Source of the DNA: Phenylobacterium sp. Root700
Lineage (GTDB): Bacteria; Pseudomonadota; Alphaproteobacteria; Caulobacterales; Caulobacteraceae
DNA length: 64,000 nucleotides
NCBI RefSeq assembly: GCF_001429025.1
Contig: NZ_LMHT01000022.1
Coordinates: 223,104-287,103, forward strand
Reading direction: 5' to 3'
The position numbers and the translations under genes are program-made. The notes beneath the pieces are model-generated. The model was not told the DNA's origin and did not search any database. It saw only the letters and a program-made list of their open reading frames with translations. This document shows positions 13,294-22,646 of the stretch, in pieces (the stretch's first letter is position 1; each line of letters starts with the position of its first letter).

Positions 13294-13490
13294 GGCGTGC
13301 GCTCGACCACGTGCTGGGTGGTCACTGGCGGGGCCATGATCATGGCCCCGGCCAGGGCCAGGGCGGCGATAGCCGCGAACCCAGCCGCCGCCAGGGCGGG
13401 CCACACGCGTTCACGCGCCACCGGCGCTCGCAGGAGCGCTCTGGCATAGGCCATCTGTTCAGGGTCGAGGACAGAATCGGGCGGCGACAT
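13290..13490 (-). CDS. Hypothetical small membrane protein antisense inside the trp cluster
   Basis: ORF of 66 aa from an ATG (MSPPDSVLDPEQMAYARALL). It can be extended 54 nt upstream to a TTG. A soluble N-terminal half is followed by one hydrophobic helix (about 32-52, WPALAAAGFAAIAALALAGAMI) and a short polar tail. It sits between trpE and trpG on the opposite strand, and its stop codon shares CTAG with the trpE stop. No strong ribosome site is visible. The clear membrane segment and lack of overlap with other coding sequence support a real gene. No family is recognised. Confidence 0.55.
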   Translation of the reverse strand: MSPPDSVLDPEQMAYARALLRAPVARERVWPALAAAGFAAIAALALAGAMIMAPPVTTQHVVERTP

Positions 13491-13569
13491 GACCACAACA
13501 TCCGGTGAACGGGCCTCGTCCGCAATCCGGGGCCTTGGCGGCAAGCCAAGCGGAGCCTAGAGAAATCTG

Positions 13570-14160
13570 ATGATCTTGGTGATCGATAACTACGACAGCT
13601 TCACCTACAACCTGGTTCACTATCTGAACGAACTGGGCGCGGAGACGCTGGTCTATCGCAACGACGCGCTGAGCGTCGAAGAGGCCCTTGGCCTCAAGCC
13701 CCAGGGCGTGCTGCTGTCGCCCGGTCCCTGCACCCCCAACGAGGCCGGCATCTGCCTGGCCCTGCTGGAGGCCGCCCCCGTCGACCTGCCGATCCTTGGG
13801 GTCTGCCTCGGCCACCAGGCCATCGGCCAGGCCTATGGCGGCGACGTGGTCCGCGCCAAGCATGTGATGCACGGCAAGACCAGCCCGATCATCCACGAGG
13901 GCAAGAGCCTCTTCGCCGGCCTGCCCAACCCGTTCACCGCGACCCGCTATCACAGCCTGTCGGTCGAGAAATCGACATTGCCCCCGGTGCTGGAAGTGAC
14001 CGCCTGGACGGAAGACGGCGAGATCATGGGCTTCCAGCATCGCAACCGGCCGATCCACGGGGTGCAGTTCCACCCCGAATCCATCGCCACCGAGGGCGGC
14101 CACGCCATGCTGGCCAACTTCCTCAAGCTCGCGGGCGTTGAGCCCCAGGTCGACGCCTAA
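13570..14160 (+). CDS. trpG: Anthranilate synthase component II (glutamine amidotransferase)
   Basis: Class I glutamine amidotransferase of 196 aa that feeds ammonia to TrpE. The nucleophile is Cys79 in [11 protein letters not shown], and the catalytic His168/Glu170 lie in VQFHPESIA. The N-terminus [15 protein letters not shown] is typical of the TrpG/PabA family. Many bacteria share this subunit between anthranilate and aminodeoxychorismate synthases, so a PabA role is also possible. The stop is 2 nt before the trpD start. Confidence 0.95.
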   Translation: MILVIDNYDSFTYNLVHYLNELGAETLVYRNDALSVEEALGLKPQGVLLSPGPCTPNEAGICLALLEAAPVDLPILGVCLGHQAIGQAYGGDVVRAKHVMHGKTSPIIHEGKSLFAGLPNPFTATRYHSLSVEKSTLPPVLEVTAWTEDGEIMGFQHRNRPIHGVQFHPESIATEGGHAMLANFLKLAGVEPQVDA

Positions 14161-14162
14161 AC

Positions 14163-15191
14163 ATGTCAGACGCATTCAAGCCGCTCCTGAGCCGCCTGGC
14201 TGACGGCGGCACCCTCACCGAGGACGACGCCGGCGAGTTCTTCGCCGCCTGCCTGCGCGGCGAGCCCACTCCCGCCCAGGTCGCCGCCGCCGTCACCGCC
14301 ATGCGCATGCGCGGCGAAACGACCGGCGAGATCACCGCCTGCGCCCGCGCCATGCGCAAGGCCGCCATCACGCTCGACCACCCGTTCCAGGTCATGGACG
14401 TCTGCGGGACCGGCGGCGACGGGCTCCACACCCTCAACGTCTCGACCGCGGTGGCCTTCGTCGCCGCCGGCGGCGGCCTCAAGATCGCCAAGCATGGCAA
14501 CCGCGCCGTCTCCTCGCGCTCCGGCGCGGCCGACGTGCTGGCCGAACTAGGCGTCAATGTCGCGGCCTCGGCGCAGCAGCAGCTCCGCGCCCTGGACGAG
14601 GCCAATGTCGCCTTCTTCTTCGCGCCGGCCCACCACAGCGCCATGCGGCATGTGGCGCCGATCCGCACCGACCTCGGCTTCCGCACCATCTTCAACCTGC
14701 TCGGTCCGCTGACCAATCCGGCCGGCGCGCAGCGTCAGGTGATGGGCGTGTTCGCCGACCGTTGGGTCGAGCCCCTGGCCCGGGTGCTGGGCGCTCTGGG
14801 CGCCGAACGCGCCTGGGTCGTTCACGGCGGCGGCATGGACGAGATGACCATCACCGGCGAGACCAGCGTCGCCGAATATCGCGACGGTCAGGTCCGGCTC
14901 TTCACCGTCACGCCGGAGGCCGTCGGCCTGCCCCGCGCGGCCCTGGCCGACATCACCGGCGGCTCCCCGGCCCAGAACGCCGTGGCGCTGCGCGAACTGC
15001 TGGACGGCGCCAAGGGCGCCTACCGCAACATCGTGCTGCTCAACGCCGCCGCGGCTTTCCTGGTCGGCGAACAGGTCGAGACCCTGCGCGACGGGGTCGA
15101 CCTGGCCGCCCAGATCCTCGACGACGGCCGCGCCAAGGCCGCCCTGGCCAAGCTCATCGAGCTCACCTCCGAACCGCAGAGCGTGGCATGA
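14163..15191 (+). CDS. trpD: Anthranilate phosphoribosyltransferase
   Basis: Joins anthranilate to PRPP, the second step of the tryptophan branch. It has 342 aa. The glycine-rich PRPP-binding motif GTGGDG is at about 82-87, and [20 protein letters not shown] lies at about 107-126. The conserved [16 protein letters not shown] and LGPLTNPA segments follow. It starts 2 nt after the trpG stop and overlaps trpC by the classic ATGA, so trpGDC are translationally coupled. Confidence 0.97.
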   Translation: MSDAFKPLLSRLADGGTLTEDDAGEFFAACLRGEPTPAQVAAAVTAMRMRGETTGEITACARAMRKAAITLDHPFQVMDVCGTGGDGLHTLNVSTAVAFVAAGGGLKIAKHGNRAVSSRSGAADVLAELGVNVAASAQQQLRALDEANVAFFFAPAHHSAMRHVAPIRTDLGFRTIFNLLGPLTNPAGAQRQVMGVFADRWVEPLARVLGALGAERAWVVHGGGMDEMTITGETSVAEYRDGQVRLFTVTPEAVGLPRAALADITGGSPAQNAVALRELLDGAKGAYRNIVLLNAAAAFLVGEQVETLRDGVDLAAQILDDGRAKAALAKLIELTSEPQSVA

Positions 15192-15976
15192 GCGACATCC
15201 TCGACAAGATCGCCGCCTACAAGCGCGACGAGGTCACTGAGCGTAAGGCCCTGCGCAGCCTGGCCGAGCTAGAGGCCGCGGCCCAGGCCGCCTCCCCGCC
15301 CCGTGGTTTCCGCAAGGCGCTGGAGCGCGCGCACGCGCCCGGAAAGCTCGCCCTGATCGCCGAGATCAAGAAGGCCTCGCCTTCGAAGGGCCTGATCCGC
15401 GAAGACTTCGATCCGCCGTCCCTGGCCCAGGCCTACGAGGCCGGCGGCGCGGCCTGTCTGTCGGTGCTGACCGATGGGCCGAGTTTCCAGGGCGCCGACA
15501 GCTTCCTGGCCGCCGCCCGCGACGCCGTCGCCCTGCCCGCCATCCGCAAGGACTTCCTGGTCGATCCCTGGCAGGTCGCCGAGTCTCGCGCTCTGGGGGC
15601 CGACGCCATCCTGGTGATCCTGGCCATGGTCGACGACGTCGTCGCCGCCGAACTGATGGCCGAGGCCGCGCGCCTGGGCATGGACGCCCTGGTCGAGGTC
15701 CATGACGAGGACGAGATGGCGCGCGCCGGCAAGCTGGGCGCGAAGCTGGTCGGGGTGAACAACCGCAACCTGCGCACCTTCGAGACCGACCTGGCGATCA
15801 CCGAGCGGTTGGCTCCGGCCGCCCCCGCCGACGCCCTGCTGGTCACCGAAAGCGGCATCTTCACCGCCCTCGACGTCACCCGCCTCGAACGCTCCGGCGC
15901 CAGGGCGATGCTGGTCGGCGAGAGCCTGATGCGCCAGGCCGACGTCACGGCCGCCACCCGCGCCCTGCTGGGCTGA
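15188..15976 (+). CDS. trpC: Indole-3-glycerol phosphate synthase
   Basis: Ring-closing step that makes indole-3-glycerol phosphate. It has 262 aa as a single-function TIM barrel with no TrpF fusion. Typical motifs are [13 protein letters not shown] (catalytic Lys near 56), [23 protein letters not shown] and [13 protein letters not shown]. The ATG overlaps the trpD TGA. An upstream reading in the same frame runs through trpD but is not homologous. trpF, trpB and trpA are not in this window. Confidence 0.97.
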   Translation: MSDILDKIAAYKRDEVTERKALRSLAELEAAAQAASPPRGFRKALERAHAPGKLALIAEIKKASPSKGLIREDFDPPSLAQAYEAGGAACLSVLTDGPSFQGADSFLAAARDAVALPAIRKDFLVDPWQVAESRALGADAILVILAMVDDVVAAELMAEAARLGMDALVEVHDEDEMARAGKLGAKLVGVNNRNLRTFETDLAITERLAPAAPADALLVTESGIFTALDVTRLERSGARAMLVGESLMRQADVTAATRALLG

Positions 15977-16040
15977 GTCGGCGCCAACTTCGTTCCGAAC
16001 GGTCGGAAAAAGCTAAGCCTTTCAAAGGCTCGGCGGTAAC

Positions 16041-16069
16041 TTGACATTAACCAGGAACACCTAGAGAAC
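16041..16069 (+). promoter_or_regulatory. lexA promoter with SOS (LexA) box
   Basis: A perfect GAAC-N7-GAAC (16055-16069) is present. This is the reverse complement of the alphaproteobacterial direct-repeat LexA operator GTTC-N7-GTTC. A TTGACA element begins at 16041, and a CCTAGAGA that resembles the Caulobacter housekeeping -10 lies 12-14 nt beyond, inside the box. Binding would therefore block RNA polymerase and give lexA autorepression. It is 42 nt upstream of the lexA ATG. Confidence 0.88.
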
Positions 16070-16111
16070 ATTCGTAACGTTTGCGCTTTGTTCTCCAAGG
16101 GCTCCTAGGCC

Positions 16112-16804
16112 ATGCTCACCCGTAAGCAGCACGAACTTCTCATGTTCATCCATGAGCGGATCAAGGAAACCGGCGTCTCGCCGTCGTTCGACGAGATGAA
16201 GGAGGCGCTCGATCTGGCGTCCAAGTCCGGCATTCACCGCCTGATCACGGCGCTGGAGGAGCGCGGCTTCCTACGCCGCCTGCCCCACCGGGCGCGGGCT
16301 CTGGAAGTGGTGAAGCTGCCGCAGCAGGCGACCACGACCGCGCCGCCCAAGGGCCGCTCGCCCTTCAAGCCGCAACTGGTCGATCCGGGCGACGCGCCGC
16401 CCCTGCCGGTCGCCAACGACACCCGCGACCTGCCGATCCTCGGCCGCATCGCCGCCGGCACGCCCATCGAGGCGATCCAGCAGGAACGCGACCGGCTTCC
16501 GGTGCCCGAGACCATGCTGGGCGCGGGCGAGCACTTCGTTCTGGAGGTCCAGGGCGACTCGATGATCAACGCCGGCATTCTCGACGGCGACTATGTCGTG
16601 ATCCGTCGCACCGACTCGGCCAATTCCGGCGACATCGTCGTGGCCCTGGTGATGGGCGAGGAAGCCACCCTGAAACGCCTGCGCCGCAAGGGCGCGTCGA
16701 TCGCGCTTGAAGCCTCCAACCCGGCCTACGAGACCCGCATCTTCGGTCCCGACCAGGTTCAGGTTCAGGGCCGGCTCGTCGGCCTCATCCGTCGCTACCA
16801 CTAG
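16112..16804 (+). CDS. lexA: SOS repressor LexA
   Basis: DNA-damage-responsive transcription repressor and self-cleaving S24 protease, 230 aa. A winged helix-turn-helix spans about 1-65. A linker of about 40 residues follows, and then the cleavage site Ala115-Gly116 in GRIAAGTP. Catalytic Ser150 is in EVQGDSM and catalytic Lys188 in ATLKRL. Its own promoter holds a LexA box. A second matching box in this window controls the small sidA gene. The 3' end overlaps the tail of the comEC remnant on the other strand by about 20 bp. Confidence 0.98.
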   Translation: MLTRKQHELLMFIHERIKETGVSPSFDEMKEALDLASKSGIHRLITALEERGFLRRLPHRARALEVVKLPQQATTTAPPKGRSPFKPQLVDPGDAPPLPVANDTRDLPILGRIAAGTPIEAIQQERDRLPVPETMLGAGEHFVLEVQGDSMINAGILDGDYVVIRRTDSANSGDIVVALVMGEEATLKRLRRKGASIALEASNPAYETRIFGPDQVQVQGRLVGLIRRYH

Positions 16805-17750
16805 GGCCGGTCCAGGGGCGCTGGCCGCGAAGGTCCTGCGCCCAGACCACCCGCCACCCCGCCGGCGTCCGATGGAGCTCGGCTGATCCGCCGCGGGCGA
16901 AGTCGGCCTCTGTCAGGGTCAGCGCCTTGGGGCACGCAGGCGCCTAGCCCCGCACGATCACCACCTCGGCCCAGTCGCAGAACAGCGGCAGCTTGCGCAC
17001 GATGGTCGAGGCGCGTCGGGTCATGATGGCCGCCACCCGCGGCGTCGCCACGCCGGCTCTCGGCGCGCAGGACCAGCGATCGCAGTCATGGCTGGTCTCG
17101 ACCCCGCCGATGCCGTCAAAGAAGGCGTCACGGGCGAAGTCGTAGGATCCCGGACTGGCCGGCGGCGGCGGCGGCGGCGCGTTCAGCATTCCCCGTACCG
17201 AGACCACGGTTCCCGGCGCCGGCAGCGTATCGTCATCCTGCAGCGTCACCCGCACCCGGATCGGCGTTTCCGCAGGCGACAGCCCGCTGATCTGGATCGG
17301 CGCCAACAGCAATCGCGGCCCGCCCTGGCCAGGACTGGCCACGTCGACGACAAAGCCCTCGATCGTCCGCACCCCGCCCCCGGCCGGAGCGATCGGCGCC
17401 CGCACGCTGTCGGTCCGCAATTTGCCGGCCGCGAACCCCGCCAGCGCGAAGGCTGTGAGACTGAGCGCGATCGTCAGCGGCCGGCCGAGACTCCAGCGCG
17501 CGCAGGCCGCCACCAGGGCCCCGGCCAGGGCCAGGACCGCGAACCCCACGGCCGCCGGGGGTTCAGCCGGGAGCGCCAGATAGATCGCCGCCCCAATCCC
17601 GAAGGCCACAGGCGTCCACAAGGTCCATCGATCAGACTGCACGAGAGCTTGATCGCGCCACCATGCTGCGATGCGGCAAATGCTAGGACGGTCACGAAAC
17701 GTCGTGCTAAGAGGCGCCGCGCGCACCCCGTGCGCCCCTGCGTCAGCCAT
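16785..17750 (-). pseudogene. comEC: Decayed comEC (internally deleted, with amber codon)
   Basis: ComEC is a DNA-uptake channel of roughly 700 aa. Here residues 1 to about 218 form the N-terminal DUF4131 part with several hydrophobic helices, ending in GSYDFARDAFFDGIGGVE. The next residues (DCDRWSCAP) belong near the C-terminal end of the metallo-beta-lactamase domain. The whole competence channel domain and most of the hydrolase domain are gone, near position 17090-17105, with the frame kept. A TAG at 16944-16946 then stops the frame, yet the same frame continues with recognisable C-terminal sequence (ALTLTEADFARGGSAEL, RGQRPWT) to a TGA at 16785. The start is an ATG 13 nt from the divergent gltX start. 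It should not work as a transporter. Confidence 0.85.
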
Positions 17751-17763
17751 ACCCACGAGTTCT

Positions 17764-19167
17764 ATGTCCGACCGTCCCGTCGTCACCCGGATCGCCCCCT
17801 CGCCCACCGGCTCTATGCATATAGGCACGGCACGGACGGCGCTTTTCAACTGGCTTTACGCCAAGCACACCGGCGGCAAGTTCCTCCTGCGCATCGAGGA
17901 CACCGATCGGGAGCGCTCGACCGAGGCCGCCGTCCAGGTGATCTTCGATGGTCTGGCGTGGCTGGGCCTGACTCCGGACGAAGAACCGGTCTTCCAATTC
18001 GCGCGCGCCGAGCGCCACGTCCTGGCCGCCCAGGAACTGCTCGCCAAGGGTAACGCCTATCGTTGCTACATGACGATCGAGGAAACCTCGGCCGAGCGCG
18101 AGATCGCGCGCGCCGAAGGCCGCGCCATCCGCTCGCCCTGGCGCGACTCGGGCGCCAATTTCAACGACCGCCCGCACGTGATCCGGTTCAAGAGCCCGCA
18201 AGAGGGCGAGACCGTGGTCCGCGACAAGGTGAAGGGCGACGTCACCTTCCAGAACAAGGATCTCGACGACCTGATCCTGCTGCGGACCGATGGGACGCCG
18301 ACCTACAATCTGGCCGTCATCGTCGACGACCATGAGATGGGGATCACCCACGTCATTCGCGGCGACGACCACCTGAACAACGCCGCGCGCCAGACGCAGA
18401 TCTACGAAGCCCTGGGCTGGGAAGTTCCGGTCTGGGCCCACCTGCCGATGATCAACGGCCCGGACGGCAAGAAGCTGTCCAAACGCCACGGCGCCCAGGC
18501 GGTCAGCGAATTCGACGACATGGGCTACCTGCCCGAAGCCATGCGCAACTACCTGGCCCGGCTGGGCTGGGGCCATGGCAATGACGAGATCTTTTCCGAC
18601 GACCAGGCCGCGTCCTGGTTCGAACTGGAAGACGTGGTCGGCGCGCCGGCCCGCCTCGACTGGGACAAGCTCAACCACCTCAACAACCACTATATCCGGC
18701 AGGCCGAAATCGGCCGGCTCGCGGACCTCGTGACCGCGATCCACAAGAGCCGCGACCACGCCCTGCATGACGGCGACCAGGACATCCTGCTGCGCACCAT
18801 CCCGCTGGTGCGGGACGGCGCCAAGACCATGCTCGAACTCACCGACGCCACGGTCTTCGCGCTCAAGCGCCGGCCGCTGGAACTGCCCGAGAAGATCAAG
18901 GGCATGCTGAGCGAAGAGACCCGTGCGCGGCTGGGACGCCTGCGCCAGGCGCTCGAGGCTCAGGCCGCCTGGGAGGTCTCCGACCTGGAAGCGGCCCTGC
19001 GCAGCTTCGCCGAAAGCGAAGGCGTCGGCATGGGCAAGTTCGGCCCGGCTCTGCGCGGTGTTCTCTCAGGAGGGTCACCTGCGCCAGACCTGGCCGGAGC
19101 CCTTGTGAGCTTGGGAAAATCGGAAAGTTTAGGGCGCCTTGACGACGCGCTTTCACAAGCCGCGTAA
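17764..19167 (+). CDS. gltX: Glutamate--tRNA ligase
   Basis: Class I aminoacyl-tRNA synthetase of 467 aa from the ATG at MSDRPVVTRIAPSPTG. An upstream ORF extension overlaps the comEC start and is not homologous. The HIGH motif is PSPTGSMHIG (13-21) and the KMSKS motif is KKLSKRHG (near 236-243). The C-terminal alpha-helical domain for the anticodon is intact. Some alphaproteobacteria have two GltX copies, one of which charges tRNA-Gln. This window alone cannot say which this is. gltA follows 54 nt downstream. Confidence 0.95.
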   Translation: MSDRPVVTRIAPSPTGSMHIGTARTALFNWLYAKHTGGKFLLRIEDTDRERSTEAAVQVIFDGLAWLGLTPDEEPVFQFARAERHVLAAQELLAKGNAYRCYMTIEETSAEREIARAEGRAIRSPWRDSGANFNDRPHVIRFKSPQEGETVVRDKVKGDVTFQNKDLDDLILLRTDGTPTYNLAVIVDDHEMGITHVIRGDDHLNNAARQTQIYEALGWEVPVWAHLPMINGPDGKKLSKRHGAQAVSEFDDMGYLPEAMRNYLARLGWGHGNDEIFSDDQAASWFELEDVVGAPARLDWDKLNHLNNHYIRQAEIGRLADLVTAIHKSRDHALHDGDQDILLRTIPLVRDGAKTMLELTDATVFALKRRPLELPEKIKGMLSEETRARLGRLRQALEAQAAWEVSDLEAALRSFAESEGVGMGKFGPALRGVLSGGSPAPDLAGALVSLGKSESLGRLDDALSQAA

Positions 19168-19221
19168 GGCGGTATAAGGCTCGCCGAACAGGCGTTTAAT
19201 ATTACATGCGGAAGGGATGGC

Positions 19222-20502
19222 ATGGGCGATACGGCTAAAGTGAATTTCGACGGCAAGACCGTCGAGTTGCCGATCCTGAAGGGAACCGACGGTCCTGCCG
19301 TCGTTGATATCCGAAAGCTGTACGCCGAAGCCGACGTCTTCACCTACGACCCCGGCTTCACGTCGACGGCGAGCTGCGAAAGCAAGATCACCTTCATCGA
19401 CGGCGACAAGGGCGTCCTGCTGCACCGCGGGTATCCGATCGCGCAGTTGGCTGAAGAATCGAGCTTCCTGGAGGTCTGCTACCTCCTGCTGAACGGCGAA
19501 CTGCCGGACGCCAAGGAATTCGAGACCTTCGAACACAACATCACCTATCACACGATGCTGCACGAGCAGTTCGATAGGTTCTTCATGGGCTTCCGTCGGG
19601 ATGCTCACCCGATGGCGATCATGGTCGGCGCCGTCGGCGCTCTGTCGGCCTTCTATCACGACAGCACCAACGTCGATGATCCGGAACAACGGATGATCTC
19701 GTCGCACCGGCTGATCGCCAAGATGCCGACGATCGCGGCGCGCGCCTTCAAGTACTTCCGTGGCCAGCCGTTCGTGCACCCGCGCAACGACCTGTCCTAT
19801 TCGGAAAACTTCCTGCGCATGTGCTTCTCGGTCCCGGCCGAGGATTGGAAGCCGAACCCGGTGCTGACGCGGGCCATGGACCGCATCTTCATCCTGCACG
19901 CCGACCATGAACAGAACGCCTCGACCTCGACCGTCCGTCTGGCCGGTTCGTCGGGCGCCAATCCGTTCGCCTGCATCGCGGCCGGCATCGCCTGCCTCTG
20001 GGGCCCGAGCCACGGCGGCGCGAACGAAGAAGCGCTGAACATGCTCAAGGAGATCGGCACCGTCGATCGCATTCCTGAGTACGTTCAAGGTGTTAAGGAT
20101 CGCCGCTATCGCCTGATGGGCTTCGGTCACCGCGTCTACAAGAACTACGACCCGCGCGCGACCGTGATGCAGAAGACCTGCCACGAAGTGCTCGCCGAAG
20201 TCGGCCACGGGGATGACCCGCTGCTGAAGGTCGCGATGGAGCTGGAAAAGGTCGCCCTGAGCGATCCGTATTTCATCGAACGCAAGCTCTACCCGAACGT
20301 CGACTTCTACTCGGGCATCACCCTGCGCGCTCTGGGCTTCCCGCCCGAGATGTTCACCGTGCTGTTCGCTCTGGCCCGCACCGTGGGCTGGATCTCGCAG
20401 TGGAAGGAAATGATCGAGGATCCGTCGCAGAAGATCGGCCGTCCGCGCCAGCTCTACACCGGCGCCCCGGCTCGCGATTACGTCCCCGTCGACAAGCGCT
20501 AA
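19222..20502 (+). CDS. gltA: Citrate synthase
   Basis: Condenses acetyl-CoA and oxaloacetate, the entry to the TCA cycle. It has 426 aa, the type II hexameric form with an N-terminal beta domain ([20 protein letters not shown]). Catalytic motifs are present: [29 protein letters not shown] and a late [12 protein letters not shown] with the active Asp just before. It is preceded by a purine-rich GGAAGGGA ribosome site and followed by a strong terminator. Confidence 0.97.
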   Translation: MGDTAKVNFDGKTVELPILKGTDGPAVVDIRKLYAEADVFTYDPGFTSTASCESKITFIDGDKGVLLHRGYPIAQLAEESSFLEVCYLLLNGELPDAKEFETFEHNITYHTMLHEQFDRFFMGFRRDAHPMAIMVGAVGALSAFYHDSTNVDDPEQRMISSHRLIAKMPTIAARAFKYFRGQPFVHPRNDLSYSENFLRMCFSVPAEDWKPNPVLTRAMDRIFILHADHEQNASTSTVRLAGSSGANPFACIAAGIACLWGPSHGGANEEALNMLKEIGTVDRIPEYVQGVKDRRYRLMGFGHRVYKNYDPRATVMQKTCHEVLAEVGHGDDPLLKVAMELEKVALSDPYFIERKLYPNVDFYSGITLRALGFPPEMFTVLFALARTVGWISQWKEMIEDPSQKIGRPRQLYTGAPARDYVPVDKR

Positions 20503-20526
20503 ACGCTTCAGACGCACCTAGAATGA

Positions 20527-20557
20527 TGGCCTGGCTCCCGCGAGCCAGGCCATTTTT
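20527..20557 (+). terminator. Rho-independent terminator after gltA
   Basis: An 11-bp perfect stem (TGGCCTGGCTC/GAGCCAGGCCA) with a 4-nt loop is followed by TTTTTC. It starts 24 nt after the gltA stop. Read on the other strand it lacks a U-run, so it mainly ends gltA, while the convergent lpxB transcript needs another end. Confidence 0.93.
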
Positions 20558-20643
20558 CGTTGTGGGGCGAGCATCCTCTTCAGATCGTCATGGCCGCCCC
20601 CGGTGACGACCAACTGAGAGGCGGTCGGACGTCGAGCTCGGCT

Positions 20644-21804
20644 CTAGGCCTTGCGCTCCGCCAACAGCTTCAACACCGCATCGGCGGCGGCTTCTGAGGG
20701 GTTTGGCCCGCCGCGCCCCATGGTCACCAGGGCCTCGCTCTGCGCCTGGGCCTGGCGGCGGCGCAGTTCCGGATCATCCAGACGCTTGGAGATCTCGCGC
20801 GCCAGGGCTGGGCCATTGCAGTCGTCCTGCACCAGTTCAGGCGCCACGAAAGCCTTAGCCGCGATATTGAACAGGGTGATGTAGGGCGTCCGGATCAAAT
20901 GCTTCAGGATCGCGTGGGTCAGGGCGCCCAGGCGATAGCCGACCACCATCGGAACGCCGGCCAGGGCCAACTCCGTCGTCACCGTGCCTGAGCAGGCTAG
21001 GGCCACGGTGGCGGCCTTCATGGCGTCGAGCTTGGCGCTCTCCCCCTCGACAACGTGGGCCCAGGCCCCGGCCTGCGCCTTGACGGCCTCGGCGACGGTC
21101 GGAGCAGCCGGGATCACGACTTCAAGATCAGGTCGCGCGGCCTTGAGAATGGCGACCGCCTCGGCGAACGGCGGCAGGATGCGCGAAATCTCGCCCGGAC
21201 GGCTGCCCGGCAGCACCAGCAGCAGCGGAGCATCCTGGCGCACGCCGAGCCGGCGACGCAGCCGATCGCCGTCCGCCACCGAGAAGTCGATGGTCAGGGC
21301 CGAGTTGCCGACAAAGGTCGTGGGCAGACCCTCGGCTTCAAAATAGGGCGCGTCGAACACGTGGATCGACAGCAGATGGTCCACCGCCGCGGCCAGGGTC
21401 TTGGCCCGGCCCGGACGCGTCGCCCAGACCTGGGGCGCCACGTACTTCACCAAGGGCAGTTTCGGGTCGAGCTTCCGCAGACGCTGGGCGACGCGCAGGG
21501 TGAACCCCCAGGAGTCGATCAGCACCACCACGTCGGGCTTCTCGCGGACCGCCAGGGCCACAGTGTCCTCAACCCGCGCCATCACCCGGCGATAGGCCAA
21601 CAGCCCCTCCAGGAGGCCCAGGATCGACAGCTGGGAGATATCGAAGGGGCTTACGACCCCTTCAGCGGCCATCCGCTCGCCGCCGACGCCGACAAAGCGC
21701 ACGCCATCCCCGAGCCGACGTCGCAACGCCTGCGCCAGCCCCGCGCCACGGTCATCCCCCGAAGCCTCGGCGGCGACCAGCATGACGCATAGCTGTTTGG
21801 TCAC
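20644..21804 (-). CDS. lpxB: Lipid-A-disaccharide synthase
   Basis: GT19 glycosyltransferase of 386 aa that joins UDP-2,3-diacylglucosamine and lipid X to form the lipid A disaccharide. The N-terminal VAAEASGDDRGAGLAQAL and VGVGGERMAAEG, the central KYVAPQVWATRPGRA and VLPGSRPGEISR, and the late SGTVTTELALAGVPMVVGYR are all family hallmarks. It is the last gene of the long minus-strand envelope cluster. Its ATG overlaps the lpxI stop (ATGA), coupling it to the enzyme that makes one of its substrates. Confidence 0.97.
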   Translation of the reverse strand: MTKQLCVMLVAAEASGDDRGAGLAQALRRRLGDGVRFVGVGGERMAAEGVVSPFDISQLSILGLLEGLLAYRRVMARVEDTVALAVREKPDVVVLIDSWGFTLRVAQRLRKLDPKLPLVKYVAPQVWATRPGRAKTLAAAVDHLLSIHVFDAPYFEAEGLPTTFVGNSALTIDFSVADGDRLRRRLGVRQDAPLLLVLPGSRPGEISRILPPFAEAVAILKAARPDLEVVIPAAPTVAEAVKAQAGAWAHVVEGESAKLDAMKAATVALACSGTVTTELALAGVPMVVGYRLGALTHAILKHLIRTPYITLFNIAAKAFVAPELVQDDCNGPALAREISKRLDDPELRRRQAQAQSEALVTMGRGGPNPSEAAADAVLKLLAERKA

Positions 21805-22643
21805 GGCGCCGCCGGCGGCTCCACGCCGACCACGAACAGGCCAAGCTCGTCGGCCAGTTGGATGACGGCGTCGCGGTCCAGCACCAGCAGGCCGCCGGCC
21901 TGGCCAGCAACGCCCGCCAGCCCGGCCTGGGCCGCACGCCGGATGGTGTTCAGGCCGATGGTCGGCAGGTCGATACGGGTTTCCTGGATCGGCTTGGGCG
22001 CCTTGGCCAGCACGCCGCGCGGCGCGTCGGGGCCGCCGCGGATCGTGCGGGGCAGTTCGGCCACCCGTCGCAGCATGGCGTCGGTGCCCTCCTGAGCCTC
22101 GACCGCCAGGACCAGGCCGTCGCAGACCACGGCCCCCTGCCCCACATCCAGCTCACCGATGGCGCGTGCGACCGTCAGGGCGCGCTCGACGTCGGCCATC
22201 TGTTGTTCGTTGGGCGTCACGGCGCCGAGCGCGCCGACCGGCAGGGTCAGGTCGCCCATCACCTCGTGAGCGCCTTCGACGGCGAAGCCTTCCTTCTCGA
22301 ATTCCCCGACCAGGGCCCGCAACAGGGCGTCGTCGCCCTTACGCGCCGCGGCGATCACGCTCGGCAAGGCCAACAGGCCGCGCAGGTCCGGCGTGAGCGA
22401 CTTGAAATCGGGCCGGTCCACGGTCCCGACCAGGGTCACGGCCTTGCAGCCGGCGCGCTTGAGCGCCTTGAAGCACTTGCCCAGCTCGGCCAGGCCGATG
22501 TCGGCGCCGGGATAGCGGGCGATCTCGGGACCGGAAAAGCCCTTGAGCCGCACGATGAAGAACGGCCGGCCGGCCTGTTCGCAGTGCTGCGCGATCTCGA
22601 CCGGCAGGTTGCCGCCGCCGGCGATGAGGCCAAGTTTCTGCAC
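21801..22643 (-). CDS. lpxI: UDP-2,3-diacylglucosamine diphosphatase LpxI
   Basis: DUF1009-family enzyme of 280 aa that makes lipid X and replaces LpxH in alphaproteobacteria and some other groups. The N-terminal GLIAGGGNLPVEIAQHCEQAGRP and the C-terminal LPTIGLNTIRRAAQAGLAGVAGQAGG are typical. The position between lpxA and lpxB fits the pathway order. The gap to lpxA is 3 nt, and the gene overlaps lpxB by 4 bp. Confidence 0.95.
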   Translation of the reverse strand: MQKLGLIAGGGNLPVEIAQHCEQAGRPFFIVRLKGFSGPEIARYPGADIGLAELGKCFKALKRAGCKAVTLVGTVDRPDFKSLTPDLRGLLALPSVIAAARKGDDALLRALVGEFEKEGFAVEGAHEVMGDLTLPVGALGAVTPNEQQMADVERALTVARAIGELDVGQGAVVCDGLVLAVEAQEGTDAMLRRVAELPRTIRGGPDAPRGVLAKAPKPIQETRIDLPTIGLNTIRRAAQAGLAGVAGQAGGLLVLDRDAVIQLADELGLFVVGVEPPAAP

Positions 22644-22646
22644 GAC

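Noticed and set aside
15993..16029. Short palindromes after trpC as a terminator
   Set aside because: TTCCGA/TCGGAA and AGCCTTT/AAAGGCT are present but neither is followed by a U-run on the plus strand.
16944..16946. Read-through of the comEC TAG as a recoded amino acid
   Set aside because: No pyrrolysine system or context is seen, and the gene also lacks its main domains, so simple decay is the better explanation.
17751..17849. Upstream extension of the comEC frame into gltX
   Set aside because: The added residues lie within the gltX N-terminal coding sequence and lack homology; the ATG at 17750 fits better.
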